Positions 15,694 through 23,651 of a stretch of DNA of 64,000 bases are shown here, in pieces. A model generated the notes under the pieces. It did no database searches. It had not been told where the DNA came from and was given only the letters and a program-made list of their open reading frames with translations. Every line of letters starts with the position of its first letter. Position 1 is the first letter of the stretch. A program made the translations under genes and the position numbers. Source of the DNA: a virus. Where the stretch lies: IMG/VR virus record IMGVR_UViG_3300026484_000001, positions 90,999 to 154,998 of that record, one strand, 5' to 3'.

Positions 15694-16490
15694 TAAATCT
15701 AAAATCAGTCAATAAGGCACTATCTGAGGATGGAGCCTATGTGCACCGTGCTCTTGATATTGAACTTGGTATTTCGCTGGAGGGTGTTACAGCTGAATTA
15801 GATGCGATCAGTGCTTCATACAGTGATGTCGCAGTTACTCAAAAGCTTTACAGACCTCGTGAAAACCACCCTGATCGCACAGGCGATGCTGTTATGAGCA
15901 CTATTGGCGAGCCTAAACATGCTCCTTTCTTGAAGATGCAAGGCAAAAACAAAAACCTTATGCGTCTCCAAATGCAGTATAATGATATTCTAAGCTACTT
16001 CTTCGGGGAAGATATGAGTGATACAAAGTCACTAATGAATTGGCAACGGTATAGACAAGGTGGGGACAATGCTCTTCCTTTCCATGTTGATTCCGAGTTC
16101 TTCAAAGGGCAATGGGATAAAGATTATATTGATCTTGAAGATGGGTTGATCCCTCGCTTTGTGATGGTTATGATAACTGAAAATGAAAATGCTGGTGCTG
16201 GGTTACAAATCAAGGGGAAAGATGGTGAGGTTTCAAATCTTGAACTGAATCCTGGTGATATGGTGATATTTGACAATACTAAGATGCTCCATGGAGTTCC
16301 AGTATCAACACCAAATAAGAGATCAATGGTCGGCTTCCGTAATTTTGAAGCTTATCCACTTTATTTCAATAAAGTTGAATTTGATGGTTCTCAACCATAT
16401 GAAAATGGTCATATCAAGGGCTTCGCTGAAACAGTTGATCCTGATAAGGCTAGAACTATGCTATTCGAGGAGGAATTCACATATGCTTAA
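15690..16490 (+). CDS. 2-oxoglutarate/Fe(II)-dependent oxygenase
   Basis: It has the facial triad HVD (H132, D134) and H201, with R211 in NKRSMVGFRNFE as the 2-oxoglutarate-binding arginine, in the double-stranded beta-helix order. Substrates of this superfamily range from DNA bases to proteins. Its position between the hydroxymethylase and a P-loop kinase suggests it acts on a nucleotide or a modified base, possibly adding a further oxidation step. It is not obviously a TET/JBP member. The next gene begins inside its last codons, with AGGAGG as ribosome site. Confidence 0.82.
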   Translation: MINLKSVNKALSEDGAYVHRALDIELGISLEGVTAELDAISASYSDVAVTQKLYRPRENHPDRTGDAVMSTIGEPKHAPFLKMQGKNKNLMRLQMQYNDILSYFFGEDMSDTKSLMNWQRYRQGGDNALPFHVDSEFFKGQWDKDYIDLEDGLIPRFVMVMITENENAGAGLQIKGKDGEVSNLELNPGDMVIFDNTKMLHGVPVSTPNKRSMVGFRNFEAYPLYFNKVEFDGSQPYENGHIKGFAETVDPDKARTMLFEEEFTYA

Positions 16491-17019
16491 TTTAAACTTG
16501 TTCGGTGGTCCAGGGCTTGGAAAGTCCACGACTGCTGCGGGAATATTTCATGAACTGAAGAAAACTGGTTCTAAAGTTGAATACATCACTGAGTACGCAA
16601 AAGACTTGGTGTTTAGTAAAGACTTTTATCGTCTGAAAGATCAGACATACATTTTAGCTAAACAACATCACCATTTATTCAAACTCAAAGATCAGGTTGA
16701 TTTGCTAATCCATGATGGCCCATTCCTACTTGGTTTGGTTTACCTACAAGAAAAGGACGGTTTTCCGGCTCAACAATTCCGAGACTATTTATTAGCACTA
16801 TGGAATTCTTATGAGCATGTAAACATATTCCTGAAAAGAAATACTGATGCGCATGGATATCAAGAGTATGGTCGTGAACAAACACTTGAGCAAGCACAAG
16901 CACTCGATGAACAAGTTCAAGACATGATGGATAAAAACGGTATTCCGTACCACATTGTTGAAGTTGGTGAAAACTCGGTCAAACATATCCTGGAAATCCT
17001 CGTAGGTCGTAGAAGTTAA
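16483..17019 (+). CDS. P-loop nucleotide kinase / NadR-like ATPase
   Basis: FGGPGLGKSTTAAGIF is the Walker A motif. The following VEYITEYAKDLV and IHDGPFLLG are typical of the small NadR/thymidylate-kinase-like AAA domains in T4-type phages. It starts at ATG 16483 behind GAGGAGG, overlapping the oxygenase gene. In this operon a kinase for hmdUMP or another nucleotide is plausible. A nicotinamide-riboside-kinase-like activity is the alternative. Confidence 0.72.
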   Translation: MLNLNLFGGPGLGKSTTAAGIFHELKKTGSKVEYITEYAKDLVFSKDFYRLKDQTYILAKQHHHLFKLKDQVDLLIHDGPFLLGLVYLQEKDGFPAQQFRDYLLALWNSYEHVNIFLKRNTDAHGYQEYGREQTLEQAQALDEQVQDMMDKNGIPYHIVEVGENSVKHILEILVGRRS

Positions 17020-17048
17020 GCAAGGTTTAAGCTACATTATAGTATAAT
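17016..17048 (+). promoter_or_regulatory. Early-type promoter
   Basis: TTAAGC and TTTAAGC boxes, then TAGTATAAT with the -10 at 17043-17048 and a downstream ATAGTAT. It begins in the last codon of the upstream gene. Confidence 0.75.
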
Positions 17049-17075
17049 ATAGTATATTATCTGAAAAGGCTTAAA

Positions 17076-17315
17076 ATGAATAACATCCAATTAAAACTAC
17101 ACAAGATCTCAACACTTCTGAACCTCTTATCAAAGGTGACTTTGGAGGAAGAAGTGTTGATTGATACTTTCTCAACATCTATTTTATTCACTATTGATGA
17201 AATTGATGAGCGAGCTGTTCGTGAATCTTTTGAACAAAATGGTGTTGAGTTTTCATCTCGTATGGAAAGATCCGGTCGTTGGACATTTGACATTGATTTG
17301 TTAGGAGACGAGTAG
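17076..17315 (+). CDS. Hypothetical protein, 79 aa
   Basis: First gene after a promoter with the AAAAGGCTTAAA leader. Soluble, acidic; no recognised motif. Its stop overlaps the next start (TAGTG). Confidence 0.65.
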   Translation: MNNIQLKLHKISTLLNLLSKVTLEEEVLIDTFSTSILFTIDEIDERAVRESFEQNGVEFSSRMERSGRWTFDIDLLGDE

Positions 17316-17539
17316 TGACTGCGAAGGAAGTTCTTGATGAACAAAACAAAATCACGGTTGACATTGATGGGGGCGGAGACTACCTCTATTGTGTCACAAT
17401 AGGTAAATGTTGGAAATTTGTTGCTGAAACAGACTTCCAAGCTTACGAAAAAGCACTGAAATACATCATGGACAACGGTGTCAGAACTGATGCTGAAATA
17501 AAATATGAATACGAGAGAGGTAAAAATGCACTTCAATAA
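17315..17539 (+). CDS. Hypothetical protein, 74 aa
   Basis: Starts at GTG 17315 in the upstream stop, a coupled arrangement with GGAG shortly before. Mixed alpha/beta product with no recognised motif. Confidence 0.62.
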   Translation: MTAKEVLDEQNKITVDIDGGGDYLYCVTIGKCWKFVAETDFQAYEKALKYIMDNGVRTDAEIKYEYERGKNALQ

Positions 17540-17711
17540 AAAGACTATAATCAAATCATTTAAGTTACTTGTAACTACGAAGCGGAAGCAAGGGGTTGTA
17601 GTTGAAAAACCTGAACTTGTTATACTATGGGACGATTATGTTCGCTCAGCAGTTAGTCAAGGGCTTGTTAATCCCAAAATGGCGATCAAGTGGGTAAATC
17701 CATATGGTTAA
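17526..17711 (+). CDS. Small basic hypothetical protein, 61 aa
   Basis: ATG 17526 is preferred over the in-frame ATG 17505 because GAGAGG lies 5 bases before it. Lysine-rich; no motif recognised. It overlaps both neighbours by a few codons. Confidence 0.6.
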   Translation: MHFNKKTIIKSFKLLVTTKRKQGVVVEKPELVILWDDYVRSAVSQGLVNPKMAIKWVNPYG

Positions 17712-17997
17712 GTTATCATTTGAAGAATACAAAACAAACTATCAAGGTGTTCGTATCAAGGAAACTTGCTCAGCACTGAAAATGTCCAAAAAGGAGTGTG
17801 AGCAACTGCTTCGTGATGGTTACAATGACTATCTAAAAGAGTGTGGATTTGCTGGTGAGCCTATGTCATATGATGTATGGTCCAATCAACCTGGCCAAAA
17901 AGAGTTCTTCGCTAGGCTGTTTGTCTCAGAAGAGCGGTCTACTAGACACTTTAAGATGCAGCAAGCATATAAAAAATATAAGGAAAACTTCAAATGA
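17704..17997 (+). CDS. Hypothetical protein, 97 aa
   Basis: The ATG lies within the upstream gene's end. The mostly helical, basic product contains an ALKMSKKECEQLLRDGY segment that could be a helix-turn-helix. It overlaps the dNMP kinase gene by 4 bases. Confidence 0.62.
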   Translation: MVKLSFEEYKTNYQGVRIKETCSALKMSKKECEQLLRDGYNDYLKECGFAGEPMSYDVWSNQPGQKEFFARLFVSEERSTRHFKMQQAYKKYKENFK

Positions 17998-18545
17998 AAA
18001 TAGCTATTATGGGACAAGCCGGAGTCGGTAAAGATTTTGTTGTAGATGTATTTACAAAGAAATATGATTATACAAGGGTGTCATTTTCTGACCAACTGAA
18101 AAAATTAGCAGTAAAGATTTATCCTTGGTTTGAGCGGGATTATGCACCCGAAGTGAAAGAAAAGCCTCTTAACATTACAGTTGCTGGTGAACTTATCACC
18201 AAGACACCTCGTGAGATTTGGCTGAGTCTGAATAAACTCAGAGACATTGAAGATGGTATGTTCGTCCGTATGCTCGGCCAAGAAGTTAAGCTACTGAATG
18301 TCCCAAATATCATTATCAGTGATATCAGAACTCAAAATGAATATGACTGGTGTAAGGCAAATGACTACACAGTAGTTGCAGTGCTTCGTGAGAACATTGA
18401 ACATGCTGAAAATAGCTTTGATGACTTCGTAAGAAGCCAAATTGCATTCGGTAATTATGAGTATGAGTTCAGAAATGATGAAACTGGTACTGATGAGATT
18501 GAGAAGTTCATTGAAAGTTGCTTCGTGGAGATATCTGATGATTAA
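17994..18545 (+). CDS. 1: Deoxynucleoside monophosphate kinase-like P-loop protein
   Basis: IMGQAGVGKDFVVDVFTKKY is a Walker A with the G-x-GKD form found in T4 gp1-type dNMP kinases. VRMLGQEVKLL and NIIISDIRTQNEYDW follow, matching the core sheet and the conserved SDIR segment of this class. The length (183 aa) is somewhat shorter than T4 gp1 (241 aa). T4 gp1 phosphorylates dTMP, dGMP and hmdCMP, so this enzyme is a good candidate to convert hmdUMP to hmdUDP. The call rests on motifs only. Confidence 0.72.
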   Translation: MKIAIMGQAGVGKDFVVDVFTKKYDYTRVSFSDQLKKLAVKIYPWFERDYAPEVKEKPLNITVAGELITKTPREIWLSLNKLRDIEDGMFVRMLGQEVKLLNVPNIIISDIRTQNEYDWCKANDYTVVAVLRENIEHAENSFDDFVRSQIAFGNYEYEFRNDETGTDEIEKFIESCFVEISDD

Positions 18546-18906
18546 TTTTGACTTGGATCGACTAGCAGTACCACTTCGCGGTCGTGGTGGTGGACAGACC
18601 ACCTCAGGGTTAGTTCAATTATTATCTCATATGGAATTTCTAGATGAAGATGTAGTGATAATCTGCCATGAACAACAAGTCATGGAATTTCACCTTGAAC
18701 AAGCTATGAGAATCGCAAAACTCATGGGATTTAAAGCGGTTCGTGTTGCTGCTCAAACCATTGAGATTGACCGTGAAAAGCGGATTTACTGGGAACGACC
18801 AGGACATACGATTCGCCAGCGAAAGAAACATGCATACTACTTATCTTCTATCACAAAAGAACTTGTGTCTGAAGAGACTTTCTATAGAATGGATGGTCAC
18901 CAATAA
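18538..18906 (+). CDS. Hypothetical protein, 122 aa
   Basis: ATG 18538 overlaps the kinase stop; longer upstream frame is only a shadow of the kinase. A Gly-rich GRGGGQT loop near the N-terminus followed by alternating strand-helix structure is suggestive of nucleotide binding, but it is not a proper Walker A. It is followed by a terminator. Confidence 0.65.
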   Translation: MINFDLDRLAVPLRGRGGGQTTSGLVQLLSHMEFLDEDVVIICHEQQVMEFHLEQAMRIAKLMGFKAVRVAAQTIEIDREKRIYWERPGHTIRQRKKHAYYLSSITKELVSEETFYRMDGHQ

Positions 18907-18926
18907 AAATCGGGGTTTCCCCGATA
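18907..18926 (+). terminator. Intrinsic-type terminator
   Basis: ATCGGGG TTT CCCCGAT forms a strong GC-rich stem directly after the stop codon; a T-rich stretch follows after a few bases. Confidence 0.75.
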
Positions 18927-18946
18927 TCCCCAAATTTCTTATCAAT

Positions 18947-18980
18947 CTTAAGCAAGCTCTAAGCTAACTTTAGGTATAAT
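18947..18980 (+). promoter_or_regulatory. Early-type promoter
   Basis: CTTAAGC and CTAAGC boxes one turn apart, TTTAGGTATAAT (-10 at 18975-18980), then ATACTATATC. Confidence 0.8.
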
Positions 18981-19009
18981 ATACTATATCAAAACTTAAA
19001 AGGCTTAAT

Positions 19010-19255
19010 ATGAACATCTCAATTGACTTACAACTTAATGGCAAGATCGAAAACCGTGTTATTACTGAATTCGATAAACTGGTTACATTTACAGACGACG
19101 ACTTAATGAAAATCGGTAACTTACAAATTGGTGGAGTTCCTGAAGAAGTTGAGTATGAAATCTCTAAGCTGATTTTTAACCGTGTTGAGATTGCTAATCT
19201 CAGATTAGACAACGAAAAACTGGCTCTGAAAATGGCTTCCACAAGGATTGCATAA
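19010..19255 (+). CDS. Hypothetical protein, 81 aa
   Basis: Behind AAAAGGCTTAAT. Acidic, beta-rich start and helical C-terminus; no recognised motif. Confidence 0.65.
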   Translation: MNISIDLQLNGKIENRVITEFDKLVTFTDDDLMKIGNLQIGGVPEEVEYEISKLIFNRVEIANLRLDNEKLALKMASTRIA

Positions 19256-19302
19256 TATTACTTAGAATCAGCAGACAGTAAAATCAGGGTCTATTGAAGG
19301 AA

Positions 19303-19410
19303 ATGTTTGAGGACACTAGTGATTCAGAGGCTTATAATAAGCTTATGAAACTCAGAAACTCAGGCATGGGGTATAATCTACTGACATTAAAACGAATGAA
19401 AGATCGTTGA
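19303..19410 (+). CDS. Very small ORF, 35 aa
   Basis: ATG follows GAAGGAA at close spacing, inside an otherwise empty 240-base gap. The basic, helical peptide has no known relative I can name. Support is limited to the ribosome site and plausible composition. Confidence 0.35.
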   Translation: MFEDTSDSEAYNKLMKLRNSGMGYNLLTLKRMKDR

Positions 19411-19440
19411 TGCTCACTTAAAAGATATGGAAGAGATAGA

Positions 19441-19473
19441 TTAATCTAACTCTAAGCAACATTATGGTATAAC
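19441..19473 (+). promoter_or_regulatory. Early-type promoter before RNA ligase
   Basis: CTAACTCTAAGC, then TATGGTATAAC with the -10 at 19468-19473 (C for the last T). Confidence 0.6.
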
Positions 19474-19497
19474 ACCATAACAAAGAAAGGTAATTCA

Positions 19498-20571
19498 ATG
19501 GAAAAACTAATTAAAATGCCATCAATCGGGCAATTTCGCAATGCGGTTCACGACCTACAACATCAAGTAAGATTCGTGGGAGTAGATGAGGCTGGTGAGG
19601 CTATTTACGACAAGGGAATTCAATACCCTACAGTCGCATTCAAGGGAACTTGTAAGATTCACGGTACGAATGCCTCATACTGCCTAGATATAGACGGTAA
19701 CGACTGGTTTCAATCTAAGGGAAATGTCCTTTCAATTGAAAAAGACAATGCTGGCTTTTGCTTCTTCGGCACGGCTCGTAAAGAAGAATTCACTAGAATG
19801 GCTTGTGACCTTGTACTGAAAATAGGTGAACTTGAAGTTGGTGAGCGAACTGTAACACTATATGGTGAGTTCTGTGGTGGTAACATTCAAAAGGGTGTAG
19901 CTGTTTCAGGGCTTGACAAGATGTTCGTACTATTCGGTGCTAAACTATCACATGCTAATGTTGAAGACGGTGCTGCTGAATGGGTTGATATCTCAACCAT
20001 TGAGTGTGACCACTCTAAGAACATCTATAATATCAATGATTTCCCTACATGGAAAATTGCTGTTAATCTAGCTGAACCAGCTGAGGCTCAGAACACTCTT
20101 ATCAACCTGACTGAAGAAGTCGAAAGAATCTGCCCTATTGGCGCATTCTTCGGTAGAACTGATCCCGAGTCTGAGGATTACAATACAATCGGTGAGGGGA
20201 TCGTATGGGAATGCTCATTTAATGGGTCTACTGTCCGCTTTAAAGTCAAGGGCGAAAAACATAGTTCTTCAAAAGTTAAAAAACTGGCATCAGTTGATCC
20301 GGAAAAGATGGCGAATATCAAAGAATTCGTTGAATACTCAGTAACTGAAAACCGACTGAATCAAGGTGTTGAACAAGTTTTTGCAGGTGGACCAGCTATA
20401 ATTGGTGGTACTGGAGACTTCGTAAAATGGGTCAAAGGTGATGTCATCAAAGAGGAACTTGACACCATGGTGGCGAGTGGACTGGAGATGAGAGAAGTTG
20501 CTGGGCCAATTAGCAAAAAGGCCGCAAATTGGTTCAAAGAATATCTTAATAAACAATCTGGTTTGATCTAA
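19498..20571 (+). CDS. rnlB: RNA ligase, Rnl2 family
   Basis: It has the nucleotidyltransferase motifs in order: motif I KIHGTN with the adenylated Lys53, motif III TLYGEFCGG, motif IV GEGIVWE and motif V RFKVKGEKH. The C-terminal region resembles the helical domain of T4 Rnl2; the length (357 aa) is near that of T4 Rnl2 (334 aa). The enzyme seals nicks in RNA, including tRNAs cut by host defences. It has its own promoter and leads a small operon. The next start codon overlaps its stop. Confidence 0.92.
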   Translation: MEKLIKMPSIGQFRNAVHDLQHQVRFVGVDEAGEAIYDKGIQYPTVAFKGTCKIHGTNASYCLDIDGNDWFQSKGNVLSIEKDNAGFCFFGTARKEEFTRMACDLVLKIGELEVGERTVTLYGEFCGGNIQKGVAVSGLDKMFVLFGAKLSHANVEDGAAEWVDISTIECDHSKNIYNINDFPTWKIAVNLAEPAEAQNTLINLTEEVERICPIGAFFGRTDPESEDYNTIGEGIVWECSFNGSTVRFKVKGEKHSSSKVKKLASVDPEKMANIKEFVEYSVTENRLNQGVEQVFAGGPAIIGGTGDFVKWVKGDVIKEELDTMVASGLEMREVAGPISKKAANWFKEYLNKQSGLI

Positions 20572-20768
20572 TGAAAGATTTTGAGGGTTATACTCTTGAA
20601 GTTGGGATGACGGTTGTTTTTGCATATACATTTGCAAAAAATACTACACTCAAAAGAGGTACAATAACCAAAGTTGGTATCAAACAAGCTAACATGGACA
20701 TGGCTGAGATTGAGCATTCAGGTGGATCTAAGAACCGTGTCATTGGACACAAAATCACAAGGATCTGA
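20571..20768 (+). CDS. Small SH3/KOW-like protein, 65 aa
   Basis: ATG overlaps the ligase stop. The pattern L-x-VGMTVVF, RGTITKVG and an all-beta profile suggest an SH3-like barrel. Function unknown. Confidence 0.6.
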   Translation: MKDFEGYTLEVGMTVVFAYTFAKNTTLKRGTITKVGIKQANMDMAEIEHSGGSKNRVIGHKITRI

Positions 20769-20769
20769 C

Positions 20770-21102
20770 ATGAACTATAACTTCAAAATCAAGGCGAAAG
20801 CCTACTTTAAAGACTGTACACATTACGAGAAAGGGATTGCTGGTGTTGTAAGAGGCACTAAATTTATCCGATGTGATCGTTGTATGTGTGAAATTCATGA
20901 GTCTGAGACTAAATTCACGAAATTCGTTGATGGTGAACATGGAGCTGATATGGCCAAGATTTGTTCTGAATATCTAGGGATGAAGCAATACAATAGTTAT
21001 TTGAATTTTGAAGCGGTTGATGTTGATGATATTAGTGATGATTATAAAAAATTGTGTCCCGCTTGTTCTGAAGAAATATTTGAAGATTTTTATAATAATT
21101 AA
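20770..21102 (+). CDS. Zinc-ribbon protein, 110 aa
   Basis: ATG 20770 is one base after the upstream stop, with AAGGAT 4 bases before. The cysteine pairs CDRCMC (middle) and CPAC (near the C-terminus) form a likely zinc ribbon. The acidic C-terminus is typical of small phage regulators, but no role can be assigned. Confidence 0.68.
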   Translation: MNYNFKIKAKAYFKDCTHYEKGIAGVVRGTKFIRCDRCMCEIHESETKFTKFVDGEHGADMAKICSEYLGMKQYNSYLNFEAVDVDDISDDYKKLCPACSEEIFEDFYNN

Positions 21103-21131
21103 GCCTACTATAAGCTTATTTTAGGTATAAT
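21099..21131 (+). promoter_or_regulatory. Early-type promoter
   Basis: TTAAGC and TATAAGC boxes, TTTAGGTATAAT (-10 at 21126-21131), then ATAGTATAAC. Confidence 0.8.
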
Positions 21132-21155
21132 ATAGTATAACTAAAAAGGATTAAC

Positions 21156-21539
21156 ATGTTAAAAGATTATTCAAGTGAGAGTTACCCTCTCACAGTAAAC
21201 GAACAAAGGTTTATCAAAGGTTTCATGGGTGAAAATGGCTGTGGTGCCAAGACTCCTGGAGATTTACTGAATGACAATTATAGCTGGCAGTGTATTGAGG
21301 ATCTTCGTACTAATATGAAAGATCTATCAAATCGCCAAATCGCTGGTTATCTGAGCTCACTTCAAGACAAAGGTGTTCTTGGTGTTGAGGTTCGTGATGG
21401 TAAAGTGTTTGAGTCTACTTGTAAGAATGAGGAAGACCTGAAAGTTCTTCGGGATAATTTTGAGGCTGATTTGTACTGGGTTCTCGAAGAATACCTTACT
21501 ACGATCCCGAGTAACCTACAATTCGCGGAGGTGGTTTAA
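21156..21539 (+). CDS. Hypothetical protein, 127 aa, possible winged-helix
   Basis: LSNRQIAGYLSSLQDKGVLGVEVRDGKVF looks like a recognition helix followed by a beta wing, as in winged helix-turn-helix proteins. It could be a DNA-binding regulator; the call is tentative. It leads the operon of the transglycosylase. Confidence 0.55.
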   Translation: MLKDYSSESYPLTVNEQRFIKGFMGENGCGAKTPGDLLNDNYSWQCIEDLRTNMKDLSNRQIAGYLSSLQDKGVLGVEVRDGKVFESTCKNEEDLKVLRDNFEADLYWVLEEYLTTIPSNLQFAEVV

Positions 21540-21859
21540 TGTTAGTGATTGATATATCCATTAATCGTGAAGTTCGTGTTGAGGAAATTGGTATCGTCCG
21601 TATTGAGGGTGGTACAAATCCTGATGATATGAACAAATATGAGTTCGGCTTCGTAGAGAATGGTCGTCTAAGTGCTGTTCTAGGGACTACTCGCCATCGT
21701 TATGGCGATTCAGGACTGATGCTTAGTGCAAAGGTACTTAGCATCCTTAATGACCAGGATATGAGCGGAGAAATTGCTCAGACTCGTAGAACCGCCCGTG
21801 AGCGAAAAGAAGCATTTGAGCACTTTGAAGCGGTTTCCAAAGCTTTGGAGTCAAGATAA
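21539..21859 (+). CDS. Hypothetical protein, 106 aa
   Basis: Starts in the upstream stop (TAATG) with GGAGGTGG as ribosome site. The N-terminal half is beta-rich and the C-terminal half a charged helix. No family recognised. Confidence 0.65.
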   Translation: MLVIDISINREVRVEEIGIVRIEGGTNPDDMNKYEFGFVENGRLSAVLGTTRHRYGDSGLMLSAKVLSILNDQDMSGEIAQTRRTARERKEAFEHFEAVSKALESR

Positions 21860-22389
21860 TGAAGAAACTCATAGTATCTCTAGCTATGTCAGCACTGTTT
21901 ATTACAAAGGCTTATGCCCTTTCTAAGGAACAACTGACAAACTTACAAATTGCTTATTCTATTGGTAAAATCACCAAAGGCAAGGACGGTATGACCTTTG
22001 AAAAGGCTATGGCAAGCATGATGTTGACTGAATCATCCGCTGGGGTCAATAACAAAGGTGATGATGGTGCGAGTCTCGGACCTATGCAAATGCAATTGGC
22101 TACAATTCGTGATATGCAAAAGCGGATTAAGGAATTAAGCTGGTTATCAGCCTTGAGCGATAAGCAAATCAAAGAGAAACTGATCAACAGTACTCAGTTC
22201 AGCTGTATTCTAGCTGGTTTCTATATAAGACATAATTATAATTATGCTGTAAAGCAGAAGATGTGGAATCCTTATTTCAAGTCAATCAGCCGTTACAATG
22301 GCGGATGGAACAATAAAGAATACTATGGTCGTGTTATGAAAAATATGAAGATAATCAATAAGCTTATTGCTGAAGGGAAGTTGAAATGA
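21859..22389 (+). CDS. Secreted lytic transglycosylase (SLT-like endolysin)
   Basis: A cleavable-looking signal peptide (MKKLIVSLAMSALFITKAYA) precedes a lysozyme-like domain. MMLTESSAG carries the catalytic Glu58, GASLGPMQMQ matches the GxxGLMQ motif of SLT transglycosylases, and SRYNGGWNNKEYYGRV matches their YNGG...Y motif. It would cut peptidoglycan in the periplasm during lysis, exported by the host Sec system and so less dependent on a holin. No classical holin is adjacent, though small membrane proteins occur at 24414 and 38863. Confidence 0.88.
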   Translation: MKKLIVSLAMSALFITKAYALSKEQLTNLQIAYSIGKITKGKDGMTFEKAMASMMLTESSAGVNNKGDDGASLGPMQMQLATIRDMQKRIKELSWLSALSDKQIKEKLINSTQFSCILAGFYIRHNYNYAVKQKMWNPYFKSISRYNGGWNNKEYYGRVMKNMKIINKLIAEGKLK

Positions 22390-22553
22390 CAGTATATTGG
22401 GTAGATGTTGATAAACTTGAAATCAAACAAGAGAGTTTTGATGTAGGCAATTTAATGGCATTTAGTGAGGAGATGGATCAAACCCATCAGGACGGCTGGT
22501 TTGGCAATGAGGAAGATGCTCTTGAAAACCTAAAAGATCTCTTGGAGGATTAA
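22386..22553 (+). CDS. Small acidic protein, 55 aa
   Basis: ATG overlaps the transglycosylase stop (ATGA). Highly acidic, helical C-terminus. It could be an inhibitor or mimic protein; no motif is recognised. Confidence 0.6.
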   Translation: MTVYWVDVDKLEIKQESFDVGNLMAFSEEMDQTHQDGWFGNEEDALENLKDLLED

Positions 22554-22554
22554 T

Positions 22555-23304
22555 ATGAACTGCGAATCAATGAAAATAGAATGTTTCTTTACTGAACTTG
22601 AAAAGGTAAAACCAAAAATTGACCCTGTGATTGATAAAATCAACTGGAGAGAATTGAGTCGCCATATCACTATTGATGAAGCTATTCTTGATTATTACCA
22701 AAAGAATATCAACTGGACCATGATGGGTGCTCGCTTATTTAGTGAAAATGTTGACCTATTCAACAAATACGAAAACCTTGGTCTTTTTAAGATTGGGGAA
22801 CTTCGTGGACAACCGTCTTATGACCTATTAATGAGTCGTTTTTACGAAATCCATAAAGACTGTATTAATCCGAACAATTTTAGTTCTGTCAACACTATTA
22901 ATATAGTGAAGCTTATGATTGCTGATCCACGATTTACTCCCGAAGAGTTGGTTGAAATGATGTTCAGAGAGAGTAGCATGTTCAACCATTCAAAAAACCT
23001 TAGAGAGTTGATGCTTGAAACATACGGCAATGACTTCTCAATGAAGTTTTGGGCTCGTGTCGAAGAAGGAAATTCAATTGGTTATTTTGAAGATTGGATT
23101 GAACACGGCAAGGTTCGTTCATACTATGATAAAACTTTACCATCTCACCGTCGTGCTGTGCTTAATCGACTTTCTCGCAAAAGCTTAGAGGAACTAATGT
23201 TCCCAATTGATAAATTCACTCTAAGAGAACTGATTTATCACAATTTCGTATATGACCTGAAAACTATTTTCAGATTTGTATTCAAAGGAAAATTAAAATG
23301 GTAA
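22555..23304 (+). CDS. Phage protein with W-x-x-LS repeats, 249 aa
   Basis: INWRELSRHITIDEAILDYYQ and a following INWTMMG..F segment form degenerate repeats of a kind seen in many phage and giant-virus proteins of unknown function. The rest is helical. The ribosome site GGAGG lies 6 bases before ATG. Confidence 0.6.
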   Translation: MNCESMKIECFFTELEKVKPKIDPVIDKINWRELSRHITIDEAILDYYQKNINWTMMGARLFSENVDLFNKYENLGLFKIGELRGQPSYDLLMSRFYEIHKDCINPNNFSSVNTINIVKLMIADPRFTPEELVEMMFRESSMFNHSKNLRELMLETYGNDFSMKFWARVEEGNSIGYFEDWIEHGKVRSYYDKTLPSHRRAVLNRLSRKSLEELMFPIDKFTLRELIYHNFVYDLKTIFRFVFKGKLKW

Positions 23305-23651
23305 TTGCAAGATTAAAAACTACTGATAATCCAGCTATGGCTGAAATATTTCAGGGAACCCTTGGTAAGCTAGATTTGAACATGATGATGTCAATCAGCT
23401 TCGAAAGAGTTGGATATATGTCAATCAGTGACATTAGACTGAGCACCCTTACATCTTCAAGAATTGAAAGCATCAATTATGAGTACAAGGAAGAAAGTGT
23501 GTTTCTCACAGTAGCTACTAAGAATTCAATATATGTTTTTGAGGCTCTATATGATCAAGAAATACCTGAGTTTGAGGGATACAGTGAGAAACAAATCAAG
23601 CGAATAAAGCGACAAAATGAAATAGCGGAGGTGAAGCTTGAAGAGTCATAA
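23298..23651 (+). CDS. Hypothetical protein, 117 aa
   Basis: Overlaps the upstream gene by 7 bases and the downstream gene by 14. Alpha/beta product with a lysine-rich C-terminus. No recognised motif. Confidence 0.65.
   Translation: MVIARLKTTDNPAMAEIFQGTLGKLDLNMMMSISFERVGYMSISDIRLSTLTSSRIESINYEYKEESVFLTVATKNSIYVFEALYDQEIPEFEGYSEKQIKRIKRQNEIAEVKLEES

Noticed and set aside
16270-16482. Longer N-terminus for the P-loop kinase at 16483
   Set aside because: This region codes for the oxygenase in another frame; the AGGAGG before ATG 16483 marks the real start.
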